DNA of 64,000 nucleotides from Micractinium sp. NFX-FRZ. Taxonomy: Eukaryota; Chlorophyta; Trebouxiophyceae; Chlorellales; Chlorellaceae. A program made the position numbers and the translations under genes. The stretch covers positions 43,350 through 107,349 of the forward strand of contig JAPTJF010000192.1 in assembly GCA_029339195.1 (NCBI GenBank). Direction: 5' to 3'. Below the pieces are notes generated by a model. It was not told the origin of the DNA. It did no database searches and saw only the letters and a program-made list of their open reading frames with translations. Numbering within the stretch: position 1 is the stretch's first letter; each line of letters begins with the position of its first letter. Of this stretch, positions 1-11,600 are shown one piece after another.

Positions 1-802
1 GGCCCACTGCTCACCCAGCGTGTCCTGCCTGCTGCCGCACCTTCCGGCCTCTGCCTAGCCACGTTGCCATCGCACCACATCCATCAAGCGAACAAGTGCC
101 CCCTGTTGAACTGAATGTGATCTGACCTGCTTGCCACCCCTGATTGTGCACGACCACACCAACAGGGCCCCCCACTTTTCTGTGTAAGAGTGCCCCTCCC
201 CTCTGCCCCTTTTCTGCGCGTCCCCCGCTGCAATTTTGAGCTCGATTTGATCGCCCGTGTGCCTTTTCCCCTTCTGTTGCTGCACACACTTCTGACTTCT
301 CAACGTTACCCGACCGCATGTACAAGCAGCTGTCTCAAATCAGGCGCAGGTGTGGAGGAAGAGGGGGAGCTATGGCTCAGGAAACGGGTCGGGGCCACGG
401 GAGTGTGGGGCTCTGCTGCCGGAATGCGGTGCCGGCAAGTACATGGCACAACAAGCGGTAGTGACTAGGGAGTTACTGAGAGCAGGCCGAGCAGGGGCTG
501 GCTGGATACAGGCGCTGGAGGATGCAGAGGCGAGGACAGGGCAGGGGCTGCGGCGGAGACGAGGGGCACGGGAGGTTCATTTTATGCATGCAGATGGGAG
601 GATCTTATACAGGCGGGGCCGCTACCAGGAGGCCCAGGGAACAGCGCACCAGACAGGTGACAGCTACAGGTCGGCAGTGCCAGCCGTAGCCGACGGCAGG
701 CAGCCAAAGCCAACAGCAACTACCACAGCCAACCGCAGCAGCCAACCAAGGGGCGGCCAAAGGAACAACAGAGGGGCGGGGCGGGGCGGGGCGGGGCGGG
801 TG
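1..802. other. 3' flank of the F-box gene, no gene seen
   Basis: This stretch lies downstream of the minus-strand F-box gene. I see no conserved reading frame on either strand. The short frames are GC-driven and have no recognisable motif or splice pattern. It probably contains the 3' untranslated region of the F-box gene and spacer. Confidence 0.4.
774..800 (+). repeat. GGGGC pentanucleotide tandem repeat
   Basis: About five consecutive GGGGC units sit immediately downstream of the F-box stop codon. The plus strand has G-runs compatible with G-quadruplex folding. On the F-box transcript it would appear as C-runs in the 3' UTR. Confidence 0.8.
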
Positions 803-3037
803 TCACACCATCCACGGCGGCTGGCGCGCGCGCACCCCTGCAGGGACGTGCTCCCACCGGGCTACCCGCTCCTCGGGCCCCTCCCCCGCCAGCTCAGCCA
901 GCAGCTGACCTGGCAGGCAGTAGGCGCCTTGGCGGCGGAAGAAGTCCAGCAGGCACGTCCCGGGCAGCAGGGTGGCAATGGTGGCTGACTCATAGTCAAC
1001 GATAGCGCCATAGTGTGGCATCACTGCAGGCAGGCAGGCAGCAAGGGCAGGGTTGGCAATAGTCCAGCAGCCCACAAGACCCCGCCACCGGCCCCTGATT
1101 CTGTGTGTGGGGGGGGGGGGGAGAGACAAAGAGAGGTGGCTCAGGCAGGCAGCGCACCAGGCGTTGACCAAAGCTTCGAGGCACCCCCGCCACCCGCCCC
1201 CGCACCCGGTATGGGGTTGGCAAATGTGAAGGCCAGGTCTATGCCCCGCTGCAGCGCCTGCTGCTTGGAGGCGTACGAGTCGGGCAGCTCATGGACCAGC
1301 GTGTCCACCCGGTGCAGGCTGTCAAAGGTGAGGGAGCCCTACGGGGGCAGGGGGGAGGAGGGGGGTTTGTTTGGGGGGAGGCTGCTTTAGGTGAGGCAGC
1401 CCTGGTATCATGGGGAGGAGGGAGCGGAGGGGGGAGGCTGTCAAAAGGTGAGGCAGCCCTAAGGGGAGGGGGGTTTGTTGGGGGGAGGCTGTTTCAGGTG
1501 AGGCAGCCCTGGTATCATGGGGAGGAGGGCGGGGAGGGGGGAGGCTGTCAAAAGGTGAGGTAGCCATAAGGGGAGGGGGTTTGCTGTCAAAGTTGAGGCA
1601 GCCCTACGGAGGGGAGGGAGGAGGGGTGTTTGGGGGGAGGCTGCCAAAGGCGAGGCAGCCCCGACACGTGAGGGACAGAGAGTTGGGGGGGAGGTTGACT
1701 CGATAAGACCTCTGCGTGTGGCGGGCAGGGGAGCAGCCACGGCGGCCAGCGGGGCAGCGCACCGTGCAGCCAAGGCAGGAAGGCGAGCAGGCATGCGGGC
1801 GGCCCTGGAGGAATGCCCCCACCCACCTGCCCCCGCAGCCCGCCTGCCTACCATACTGCCCTCTCCGCCGCCACCCCGACAGCACCAGCTTTGTGCCCCG
1901 TCAAGCCCTCACCGAACCAACTGCTGCCTGGCGGGCGCCCACTGGCCTGTAGGCAAGACCGCAAAGCGCAGCAGTCCTCACCAGCTTGTGCCCCTGCCTC
2001 CCCTCTCCTCACCACCCCTCGTCCCTGCCTGCCCACCTACTCACCAGCTTGTGCCCCGGCCGGTCCTCCACCAGCTGCTGCCCAGCGGGGCGCACCACCG
2101 TCAGCAGGTCTGCAAACCGCAGCTCCGCCACATGCCCCAGCTCCAGCTCAACCGCTGCCTGCTGTGTTGCGTTGCGCGACATCTCGCGCTGGGCGGCAAA
2201 GATGGCGGCGACGGCGTCGGCTGCCACGGCTGCTGCCAGCTCGGCCTGCAGCTGCTGCCGCCTGCTTCAGTGCAGTGGGGAGGGGTGTGTGGAGGGGATA
2301 GCACGTGCACTCATGCTGAGTTGCACAGATGGTGGCGCGAGGCTGCTACGGCCCGCTTCCAGTTTGCCCTGCAGCTGATGCCGCCTGCCCTTGGGCCGAG
2401 AATTGAGAAAACGAGGAGTTGGGGAAGGTTGGGAAGCAAACGAAACGCAAGGCTGGAGGTGGGTGGTGCGTATGTGCAGGCAGTGGGGTGGACAACAAGA
2501 CGCGGCACAGCAAAACGCTGCGGCCACGCAGGCTGCGCAGCCTGCACATGCCCAGCCCCATGGCCCATGCACGTGCCCTGGACCCGCATCGGGCGACCCA
2601 CCTCTCGTGCAGCTGGCGCAGGCGGGCCTCGAGGGCGCGCCTGTTGGGCGGCGGCGGGCGGTGCACCATCAAGCCCAGGCTGCTCTCAGCCGGCTGCCGA
2701 AGGTCCGCCTCCCCCCGAGCCTCAAAATACAGCCTGCCAGCAAGGAGGGGGCAACGACACGAGATGAAGAGGCGGCGAGCAGGGAGCGGCAGGCTTGAGT
2801 GGACGCTAAAGCAGTGCGCCACTTCAAGGAGCTTGCAGGGGAGGGGCAGCGGCCAGAGGGGCAGGCAGATGGCCGGGTGGCAGGCAATCAGGCAGCACAG
2901 GGGTGCAAAGCCTGCTGTGGGGAGTGCAGGAGGCAGGCGAGCATCGTTGCTTCCAAGCTGACTCTTTCCTCACACCGCCCTTGCAGACGCTTCACTATCT
3001 TTGCCACCGGGCGCATGCGGTGCCAGCAGGGAAGCAG

Positions 3038-3083
<46 letters not shown>

Positions 3084-3973
3084 GGGGCACGCGGCGCTGA
3101 AGCGGACGATGCATGCAGCACAGTCCGGCAGCACGAAGCCCCACCACCACCGCCACCAACACAGCAGCGGTGGCCCAGTATCCAGGCGCCCCCCCGCACC
3201 GAAACGTGTGCTCCGCCCTGTGCCACTCCAGCGCCAGCAGCAAGCACTCGTAGTAGCCGGCCATGATTGCCGAGTTGTTGAACTTGTAGCGGCAGGAGCG
3301 GCCGTCGGTGAAGCGCAGCAGCAGCGCAGCGTGCTCCGCATTGTCGTCGCGCACCAGCTCCTGAGGGGGCGAAAGAATGAACAAGACGATTCAGCGGGGC
3401 GGCACAGTCAATCAGGAGAGTGGCATTCATAGGGCTGCGTTGGAGCGCCCCACCTGCTTAGCCTGTGCACGTCCCGGGGCGCACACGCTCGCCCAGGGGC
3501 CCCACTCCCTTGCACCCGTGCGCACCTTGTAGCTGCCATAGTGCTCCAGGCGCACAGACTCAGGTGGGTAGCGCTCCAGCGCCTTGGAATGCCAGACAGA
3601 GTCGTCTTGGGCTGCACAGGCAGGCGCGCCAGAGCAGGGAGGGGCAGTGCTACCGTGGGCGGAGGCGCCGGCGGCCATCCGGCGGCTGGCAAGTCGCGGC
3701 AGGCACAGACAATTCAACGCCTGCTTTGCACCCACCTGCACAGCGCAGCGCTCGGCACGTCTGCAGCGCGCACACACGGGGAAGGAGGCGCAAGTCAGGG
3801 TTTGCGAGAGCTGTGCACAGGGGGTGTGTAGCGGCGAAGCAGATGCATTGATGCAATCTCGCCTGCGCTGCGCTGCAGATGTCCGGAACGCTGAGCTTCT
3901 TCAAGACGAGGGACAGCGGTCCCGCGCCCAGCTCCAGCAAGTGGTGCACGGCCTGAGGCGCATCCAAATTCAT
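803..3973 (-). CDS. F-box protein (SCF substrate-receptor type)
   Basis: Model on the minus strand: join(803..1023, 1206..1338, 2045..2261, 2602..2733, 3200..3360, 3526..3611, 3736..3760, 3863..3973), 361 codons plus stop, all phases consistent. Residues about 12-50 read as an F-box: a hydrophobic LSLVLKKLSVPDICSAAQ segment, then TCRALRCA and the conserved DDSVWHSKALER Trp. Such proteins dock on SKP1 and recruit targets to a cullin-RING ubiquitin ligase; the target here is unknown. The F-box is followed by a YGSYKELVRDDN segment, a region with LYFEARGEADLRQP, an Ala/Glu-rich probably helical stretch, and an unrecognised C-terminal third. Exon 2 is only 25 nt. Intron 1 would use a GC donor (CAG|GCGAGA), because no GT lies nearby. 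The start was chosen as the ATG opening the F-box frame. The family call is fairly safe; a longer N-terminus cannot be excluded. Confidence 0.75.
1339..1610 (-). repeat. Tandem copies of the F-box exon 7 acceptor
   Basis: On the minus strand exon 7 starts after TAG at 1338 with codons for GSLTFDS. Degenerate copies of this acceptor plus exon start recur upstream inside the intron near 1436-1462, 1544-1570 and 1582-1608. Two copies lie in a unit of about 107 bp (1391 and 1498). Some copies carry an extra T that would shift the frame after CTCACCTTTT. Confidence 0.8.
1883..1994 (-). repeat. Copies of the F-box exon 6 donor edge
   Basis: The exon 6 end (plus strand TCACCAGCTTGTGCCCC at 2042) recurs at 1978-1994 and, with one extra T and without its upstream TC, at 1883-1900. 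The copy at 1978 keeps the donor dinucleotide on the minus strand; the copy at 1883 is degraded. Confidence 0.6.
3040..3082 (+). repeat. CAG microsatellite (about 14 units)
   Basis: A pure CAG run lies inside F-box intron 4. On the transcript it reads CTG. Long poly-Leu or poly-Gln frames over it are by-products, since splicing from 3200 to 2733 restores the conserved frame. Confidence 0.85.
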
Positions 3974-4740
3974 TGTGGCAGTGATCGCAGTTGAAACAAG
4001 GCGCTGCAGGCCGCGCACATGCAAGCAGGCGGCCAGGGCGCAAGCGACGTGGCGCCCACCGCCTGTCACTCACCGCCAGGGCACATGCTGCATCGGACTA
4101 AGGCGACCCATGCACAACAGGCGGCACTGGCAGCTGCTTCCCATAAACAGCCTCCCAAACTGCGAGCCTGCTTGCAAGCCACCCTTGAGCTTGGCACGGG
4201 ACACTCGAACGGTCCAGCCTTGCGTGCTGCAAGATGGTCCCGCTCCTGCTCGCCATTGGGACAGCTCAGTTCACCCGACATTTCAATAATTGGTGTATTT
4301 TATTATCTGATTTGGGTGATGCTAAGATAACCAAGGATGCATGAGCCGTCATGAGCTGACGGAGTGCGGCCTCAGGCTGACTGCAGCCCAGAAAGCAGGA
4401 GCGGTTTGGTGAATTGTGCTGCTGGCCACCAGAGGAGGATTTTGAAACGAAAGACAAGACTGACGATGACCATGTGTGCAGTGTTCGCACCCGTCCAAGC
4501 TGACAATCCTTGCTGCCAGGTGCGGGCCCACCGCTGAACCCTGGCGTGCCCAGCGCCGCCCGCCTGCCAAGGTCATGACGGCAGCTGTGGTGCGAGATTC
4601 CGGGGCATTGCGGCCTCTGGCATTCTGATCCACGGAAGTTGTGCGGCTCAGGGCCCACGTAGAGTTGCTACGGCTCCTGTCAGCTATCAGGGTTTTCGCA
4701 AGCCATCGCCGTCCCGCTCAACTTCGCAGCCACAGCAGAA
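3974..4740. promoter_or_regulatory. Divergent upstream region, F-box / wax synthase
   Basis: This 767-bp spacer separates the start codons of two genes that diverge from it, so it should hold both promoters and 5' UTRs. It includes a locally AT-rich patch near 4285-4330. I see no unambiguous TATA box or known operator. Confidence 0.4.
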
Positions 4741-7700
4741 ATGCCGTCGGGGCGCATTGCGACGGGGCTGCGAGAGGCGGCGCTGCTGCTGCTAGCGCTC
4801 GCCGCCACCGCCTACCTGCGTTCGCTGCGCCACCTTCCGCCGGGGCGGCGCCGCCTGGCAGCTGCCACTCCAGTCCTTCTCGCCATGGGCCTCGTACCCC
4901 TTCTCTACGACCCTGACCGGGAGCTGTTCTTTGTCATGCTGGCCATAAACTTCCCTTGGCTGAGCAACTCGGCAGTGCTGGGGTGGGCGCTGGGCCGCGG
5001 CCCGCTGGCACAAGGGCTGCCCTTCCGAGCGGAGCTTGCTTTCCTGCTGGCCCCTGCCCTCCCAGCCCTCCCACCCTCCAGCAGCAGCGTCAGCGATGGC
5101 GGCAGGTGAGGGGAAGTGGCCAGGAGAGCTGACATGTGCAGGCATGCTGGGAGCAGCAACCCTGCCGGTGCTGCTGGGCTTCGATTGCTGGGGAATGGCG
5201 AGCCTCTGGGGCATGGCTGCCCTGCCCTGCTGGGGTAGTACCAGCGCTGCCTGCCCCTCCCTCGCTACTCTGCAGGCACGGGCCGCCAACGTACCAGTTC
5301 AGCGGCGCCAGGGTGGCAGCCAAGCTGGCACTGCTGGCGGCCTCGACTGTGGTGCTGGAATGCGGCAGCGCGCCGCAGGGGCGGGCTGCCGCCCTTGGCC
5401 GCGAGGCTCTGCAGTGTAAGCACTCCCAGCGGCAGCTGTGCCTCCCCACAGCTGCGCCTCCCCTACCTCGTGCCCTACGCCCTCAGCTGCTGGCCACCAC
5501 CCGCTCTTCCCCTCAACAAAGCTCACACCCTGAATTGGTGTGTGCTGCTCCGCTCCTTTCGAAGTGAGTTCAGGAGCACCCCACACCCATTCATCTGCCT
5601 GCCTGCCTGCCTCCCCTCCTGCCCACCTGCCTGCCTGCAGCGGTCACGCTCTTCCTCTTCACCAGCCTCGCCTACGAGCTGGCCGCCTTCGTGGCACAGG
5701 TGCTGAGCGGCATGCCCGTGGTGGCGCCATTCGACCGTCCCTACCTTAGCTCCAGCCTGAGGTGGGGGTGGAGGGAGGGCCTGGGGCGTGGCAGCAGTCG
5801 TCAAGGAGGAGTGTTACGGGGCGGTTGGGTGCGGGAGGTGCTCCCAAGTGATCCTCCCACCTTGGATCAAGCGTCAAGCCTCAAGCCAGGGAAGAGCGGG
5901 TGGGTGGGTGGGCTGGGCTGGGTGGGTGGTGGCACCTAGTCTGAGCCAGGGGGGCGAGCTCTGTGTGTGGGGGTCTGTGGGGGGGGAGCAGAGCCCCTCA
6001 GCTGCAGCCTTGGGTGGCGCAGAGAGAGGGCTGTGGGTGGGGTGGGGCGCGGTGGTATGGTACCCTGTGTGAGAGGCATGTGTGCAGGGTGGGCGGGTGC
6101 TGCCGCGGCACTGTGAACTGCGGCACTCTGAACTGTGGCAGTGCAGAGTCAGCGGGGAGGCGTCTGGAAGGGCGGGTGAGTTGTGATAGACTGCTGGCCG
6201 GGTGTGCACTCTTGGCAACGCCGCACGCAACCGCAATGCTAGCGCTGCCTTTCAGTGCCCTGCCCTGCCCAACCCTCCTGCTGTGCAGCGATTTCTGGGC
6301 ACGCAGGTGGAACATCACCACAGGCAGGCCGCCCTGCCAGACTGGCACCTGCCCACCCTGCCTGGGGTCTCATGGCAGCTTGCCTGCTGTGCACAGCAGG
6401 CCACGCTGGCAGGGGAGACAGCGGTGCTGCCTTCATTGCAGACCAACCCTGCACCGCACACTGCGCCCTGTTCCCTCGAGTGCAGGCGCAAAATTCAGGC
6501 ACATGGTCTATGAACCCATCGCTGGCAGCACAGCAGGTCAGTGCAGTGCAGTACAGTGATGGTACAGCACTGCGCTCCTGGTCGGCAACTGGGCTGCACC
6601 CAGCCTAGTATTAGCAGCTTTCGTTCACGCCCTGCCCGCTACGGAAGGGAAGCCGAGGTGCCAGGCTGGCGCCAGCGCTGCCCACACAGCCCACCCCCCT
6701 GATGTTTGATGCATCCGCGCCACCTGGCACCCGCCTGCTTCCCGGCCGCGCCTCCTGGTCTCCCGAGGCTGACTTGCGATTCATTGCGCATCCACCCCTG
6801 TGCTGGTGGATGGCTCTCCAGCCCTTGCAAACGTGCTTGCACCCTGCCCTGCTCCCCTCAGGCCCGCCTGCGTCGAGGGGCGCCCACGCAGGTGGAGGGC
6901 CCAAGCTTACTGGCGGCCGCGGGCGGACAGCTGCGCCCTGGTGCCGTGCAGCCGCTGTGTGCGCCACCTTTGCTGCCTCTGGGGTGGCACACGAGCTGTC
7001 CTTCTGGTACCTCACCCGCCGCCTGTCGGGTGCGGCGGCACGCCTGCCCTTGCTCCTGCCTCTGCTGCCGCCGTTTGGGCGGGGTGCAGCCTTCTGCTGT
7101 GCCGGATGTGCAAACAGCTGTTGGGCACGTGCACGTGTGCCCTTGCTGTGGGGGGTCCAGCCCGGCTTGTTGAAAGAGCCCCGTTCTGCCCTCTCCACCA
7201 CTCTTGCCACCAGGGAGGGCTTGTCATCCGGTGCCCCTTGTGCACCCCCCTCTCCCCACTCCGCTGCTGCCTGCTTGCGCCTCTCTCAACAGTCCCCGTG
7301 GTTGTGCCTGCCCTCCACCCCCGCAGGCGCCTGGATGTTGTTCTTCACCGTGCAGGGCCCGCTGCTGCTGGGGGAGGCGCTGCTGGTGGGGGCGGCCCGC
7401 CGGGGGGGCGTCCGCCTGCCGCGGGCTGCCAGGGTGGCGGCCACGCTGGCGCTGCTGCACACACGTGAGTGTGCTGGTGCAACAGCCAGGGTGGCGGGCT
7501 GAGACGCACGTGGTGTGAAAGGAAGGACGGGAGGAAAGAAGGGCTGGGGGGCGGGCTCGGGCTCTTGGGGGGAGGACGTGCCACCTCCGCAGGCGACCAA
7601 CCCTCCCCACCCAGCCGCACGACCCCCCGCCCCCCCCCCCCCCTGCAGTGGCCATGCGCCTGTTCTACCCAGACATGAAGGCGCACGCGCTGCCCAGCCG

Positions 7701-7797
7701 CATGGTCAACCAGTTCTGGCCGGGCGGAGAGCGCGGCGTGTGCTCCCTGGGTGCCGCGTGGCAGCAGGCAGGCGGTGCCACCCAGAGGAGCTGGTGA
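4741..7797 (+). CDS. Wax-synthase-domain MBOAT acyltransferase
   Basis: Model: join(4741..5105, 5276..5415, 5641..5761, 6289..6323, 6486..6536, 6862..6891, 6952..7029, 7327..7464, 7649..7797), 368 codons plus stop. The family transfers fatty acyl groups from acyl-CoA to fatty alcohols or other hydroxyl acceptors in the endoplasmic reticulum, making neutral lipids. Support: several hydrophobic membrane segments starting at residue 9, the plant wax synthase motif PFDRPYLSSSLRDFWARRWN, the following FRHMVYEPIA, and the catalytic-type His in SGVAHELSFW (about residue 261). The intron after 6323 appears to use a GC donor (CAG|GCAGGC). The 30-nt exon 6862-6891 is optional; both versions stay in frame. 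The expected EGR motif after VYEP is not seen, so the middle is the least certain part. The protein is in the usual size range of plant wax synthases. Acceptor specificity cannot be read from sequence. Confidence 0.8.
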
Positions 7798-8623
7798 CCT
7801 GGCGGCAGGCATGCGCCAGTGCCTCCTGGTGTGCCTCCCGTGTGCGTCTCCTGCTGCTCCTGCCCCCTTGCACAGCTCCTCCCCTCTCTTCCCCAAGCTT
7901 TGCCCTGGGTGGCACTGCTTTGACCTGGTCGGTAGGTTGGTCGGTGGGCTCTGTCACAGATGATTTTTTAACACCCTCCGGTAACGTTAGGGGGGACGAG
8001 GCCCACACGGAGAGACGCATGTACGGCCAGTGCGCGAGAGGAAGGGGGGGGGGGGGGCGGGGGGAGGGGGGCCGGAATGAAAGCAATTCGGGTACAAGTG
8101 GGGGGCACTACGTGTGTGTTGAGCGTCAAGAATGGTGGTAGCTTGGAGGGGGCGCGGCTAGCAGAGGGCGCAGGGGGGGGGCGGCGGGGGCCAATCGGGT
8201 AAAAACATGCAAGAGGGGCAACAAGGAGCCGTTTGCAGGGGCAGGCCAGAGCAGGACAGGGGCCAGCTTGCACAAGTTTGTGCGTGGGTGGAAGACGTGT
8301 GGGGGCACAAAAGAACGCAGACTGGGGGGATCAGTGCGGACAGAGGCCAATTGTTGGGGAGGGGAAAGGTGTGGTAAGAGCTTGGCATGAGGTGGTGGGT
8401 GGGTGGGTGCAGGCGTGGGTGGGTGGGTGAAGAGCACAAGTGAGAGCATGTGCATGGGAGGAACAGTTCTTTTTGAGTTTGAAGGCACAAGGGGGGCAAG
8501 GGTGCGTGCTGGGCCCGCGGCCAGCCAAGCCGCCGCCCGCTGTGTGCAGGCCAGGCCAGCAGGGGCACGACGCAGCCGGGGCGCGCCAGTCAGCAGCAGC
8601 AGTGCAGCACGCGCCGTACACGT
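7798..8623. other. Convergent 3' spacer, G-rich on plus strand
   Basis: This lies between the stops of the wax synthase (plus) and phosphate transporter (minus) genes. From about 8040 the plus strand has long G runs, so the transporter mRNA would carry a C-rich 3' UTR. No coding sequence was recognised. Confidence 0.45.
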
Positions 8624-11600
8624 CTAGGGCGTGCACACGTCGCCGGCATTGCAGATCGGCGCGCCATATGCCAGCAGCGCCGCCTGCTGCAGCGCAATGC
8701 CCTGGTTGAGGTCGAGCAGCGGCACGGGCAGCGCCGCCGCCTGGTTCAGCAGCGTCTGGTTGCCCATCTCCTGGGCAAGGGAGACGGCCGTGTTGTTGAG
8801 GTACTGCGCCACGGTGTACCGCGTCTGGTCCAGGTTGTAGTTGGGCGCGTAGATACCCTGGGCGGTGAAGGCGGCCGCGGTGAAGCCGGCAACCACCAGG
8901 GTGGCAACCCAGCCTGTGGGTAGGGGGAGGGGAGGGCCGAGGGGTGACCATGGGGGAGCGAGGGGGCCCAGGTGTGGAATGGCGACAGGGACCAGGGCAG
9001 GCGGGGGCGGCGGGTGCTGCAATGGCACACCCGCAGCGAATGCAGCAGGCCAGCTCTCCGGCCCGGCTGGTGGTGCGTGGTGCAGGTTTGCCTGGTGACG
9101 TGCCCTTGTGCAGCCAAGCTCACCGGCGAAGAAGCGGAGGAGGAGGGCAAAGTTGAAGCCGCGTGCCCCCTCCAACATGCCCACGCCGGTGACGGCGCCC
9201 ACCAGGGTGTGCGTGGTGGACAGGGGCAGGCCGTACTTGGAGCCCACAATGACAATGGTGGCTGCCGCCATCTCCACGATGAAGCCTGCGGAAGTGCGTG
9301 GAAGCAAAGTGAAGGCTGTGAGATGCAGGGACAGACAAAGGGGCCAATCATGTTGCTGGTGGCGGCGGCCAGCTCGGCGCACGTGGCACGGCGCCCGCGG
9401 CACCAGTTTCCACGGTACGGCACAGCGCAGCGGGCCTCACCTCGCGAGTTGGTGAGCTTGGTCATCTTCACGCCCAGCACACGCATGATTTTGTACCCAT
9501 ACGTGGCCAACCCTGGGAGGTGTTATATATGAGGAGGGAGGAGGGGGAGGGGGGGTGAGCGTGTTTTTTTTTTTTTTTTTTTTTTTTTTCTTCTCTTCCA
9601 ATATCTGGCTGCCTCAGTTACGTTTTTGGGCATCCAGTGCAGGCACACGCATCTTCACGCCCCACATGCATGGCTCAAGCACGGCCAACGCTCACCCAGC
9701 ACGGCCCCACTGCCGCCGCCGCTGGCGGCTGCGTGCCCCGCCCCGCCCCGCTCACCCAGCACGATGCCTGCGCCGCCGACGACCAGGATCCAGGTGGGCA
9801 CCTCGGCCTCCGCCTCCACGGTGGCCGTCTTCCACACGGCGTAGATGGCGGCGTAGGGGCCAATGGAGTTGGCGACATCGTTCGAGCCGTGGGCAAAGGA
9901 GTTGGCGCAGGCGGTGAAGACCTGCGGGAATGACGCAAATTTCAGGTGGGGCCGCGAAACATATGCACATGGGCGAAAGGTGTGCACGTCGTTGGAGCAG
10001 TAACAGGCCTCCTGGAAGAGCTGCCCCAGGCTCAAGCAATGCTCTGCGTGCACCGCCCACCGCCCCCACTCCCCCGCACCTGCAGGTACTTGAACACGCC
10101 CTCCGCGCGCGGGTCAAACTTCTCGCTGTGGTCGTGCATCGCCTGCAGCTTCTCGTCGTCCTCCACCGCCTGGTGGATGTCCACGTTGGCAGAGTGGGTC
10201 ATCGCAGTCCACACCTGCTTGCATGTGGTGAGGGCGGGGGCGGGAGGTGGCAGCGTGGTGGTGAGCGCCAGGGCGGCAAAGGGGCGCGGGCTGGAGGGGT
10301 GCGGCTGGAGGGGTGGGCGAGAGCCCACGACGAGTGCAGCGACGCGCCAGCACAGCCCCGCCTTGCGTCACCCCGCCCCACTCACAAACCCGCCCAACTC
10401 ATAAACCCGCCTCAGCCCCACAAGGCCGCCCGCGTGCGCCCACCTTGCTCTTGCGGAAGTCCTTGAGGGCGTTGGGGGTGGTCTGCTGGGCGGCGGGGGT
10501 CTCAGAGGGGATCTCGCTCTCTGCAAGTGCGGGGGGAACAAAGGCACAGGGATTGCGGTGAACAGGGGTGAGGGTGAAGGGGCCGAGCAGGGCGTCGTGC
10601 ATGGGCGTCAAGCAGGGGCGCGGGACCCCTTGCACAGACAGCCACAGGCAGGCAGGCAGGCAGCCGTTGCTCTCTATCTCTGTGCAGCCAAGCATTTGCC
10701 CCCTGCGCCCCCGCCACTCCCAACTCACCCGCGTCCACGGAGCCGGGCGCCTTGGCGGCCTCCAGGTTGCCTGCGGTGGCCGCCACCTCCTTGTTCTCCC
10801 GCTCCTCCAGGTCCTGGTTCACCCGCTTCTTCACAACCCAGATCTGCTTGGGTGGCATGGGTGGGAGAGGAGGGGAAGGCGGGGCAAAGGGTGAGGAAGG
10901 GGGACAAGGAAGGAGGGTCCTGGCCCACCCGCCTCCTTGACAACCCGGCACCTGCTGGTGGGAGAAGAGAGGCAGGAAGGGGGAGGGGAGGGGGGGGTGG
11001 AGGGGAGGGAGGAGGCAGCAGCAGTGGCGGACCGCGATGCACCGGCAGTAAAACCAGGACTTGGACAACAGGGAGAGTGCAGTGCGACGCTCGAGGCAGC
11101 AGCAGCCAGGCAGGCAGGCGGGCGGGCGGCGCACCTGCCAGCCCACAGACATGATGGCGGTGCCGGAGCCCACAATGGCGGCGATCCACGCGGCCTTGCC
11201 GTCGGGCGTGTTCTCCCACCCAAAGCGGGAGCCGCCCTCCTTGATGGTGAACATCGTGATCCTGCAGCAGGAACACGGGGAGCGCGGCTGATGGTGGCGA
11301 GCACAGCGTCGTGGAGAGAGAGAACGAGCATTGCTGTGTTGTTGAGCAGGGGGAGGGGAGGGCTGGCTGCTGCCGAACATGGTGACCCCACAAGAGGGGC
11401 TGGGATGGGGGAAAGAAGTGCGTTGGAGAAGAGCCTGCTGCTGCTGCTGCTGAGGGCAGGACGCGAGGGCAGCGAGCGGGCAGGCTGGAGGGACTCGTTG
11501 ATGGCCAACCGTTGGGGGGACGCAGCAGCGGTCAGCAGCCCGCCTGAATGCCTCGCGAGCGAGGGCCCCCTGCCCCGCCCCCCACCCCGACCACCGTGCT

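Noticed and set aside
2970..3384. Poly-Leu/poly-Gln proteins over the CAG repeat
   Set aside because: The repeat is intronic: splicing 3200 to 2733 restores a continuous F-box protein frame.
5452..5560. Extra wax synthase exon (LRLPYLVPYALS)
   Set aside because: Its phase does not fit the preceding exon, whereas joining 5415 directly to 5641 is in phase and gives a continuous hydrophobic segment.
9564..9589. Poly(T)/(A) run as proof of a retrotransposon
   Set aside because: No reverse transcriptase, target-site duplication or other element hallmark is visible nearby.
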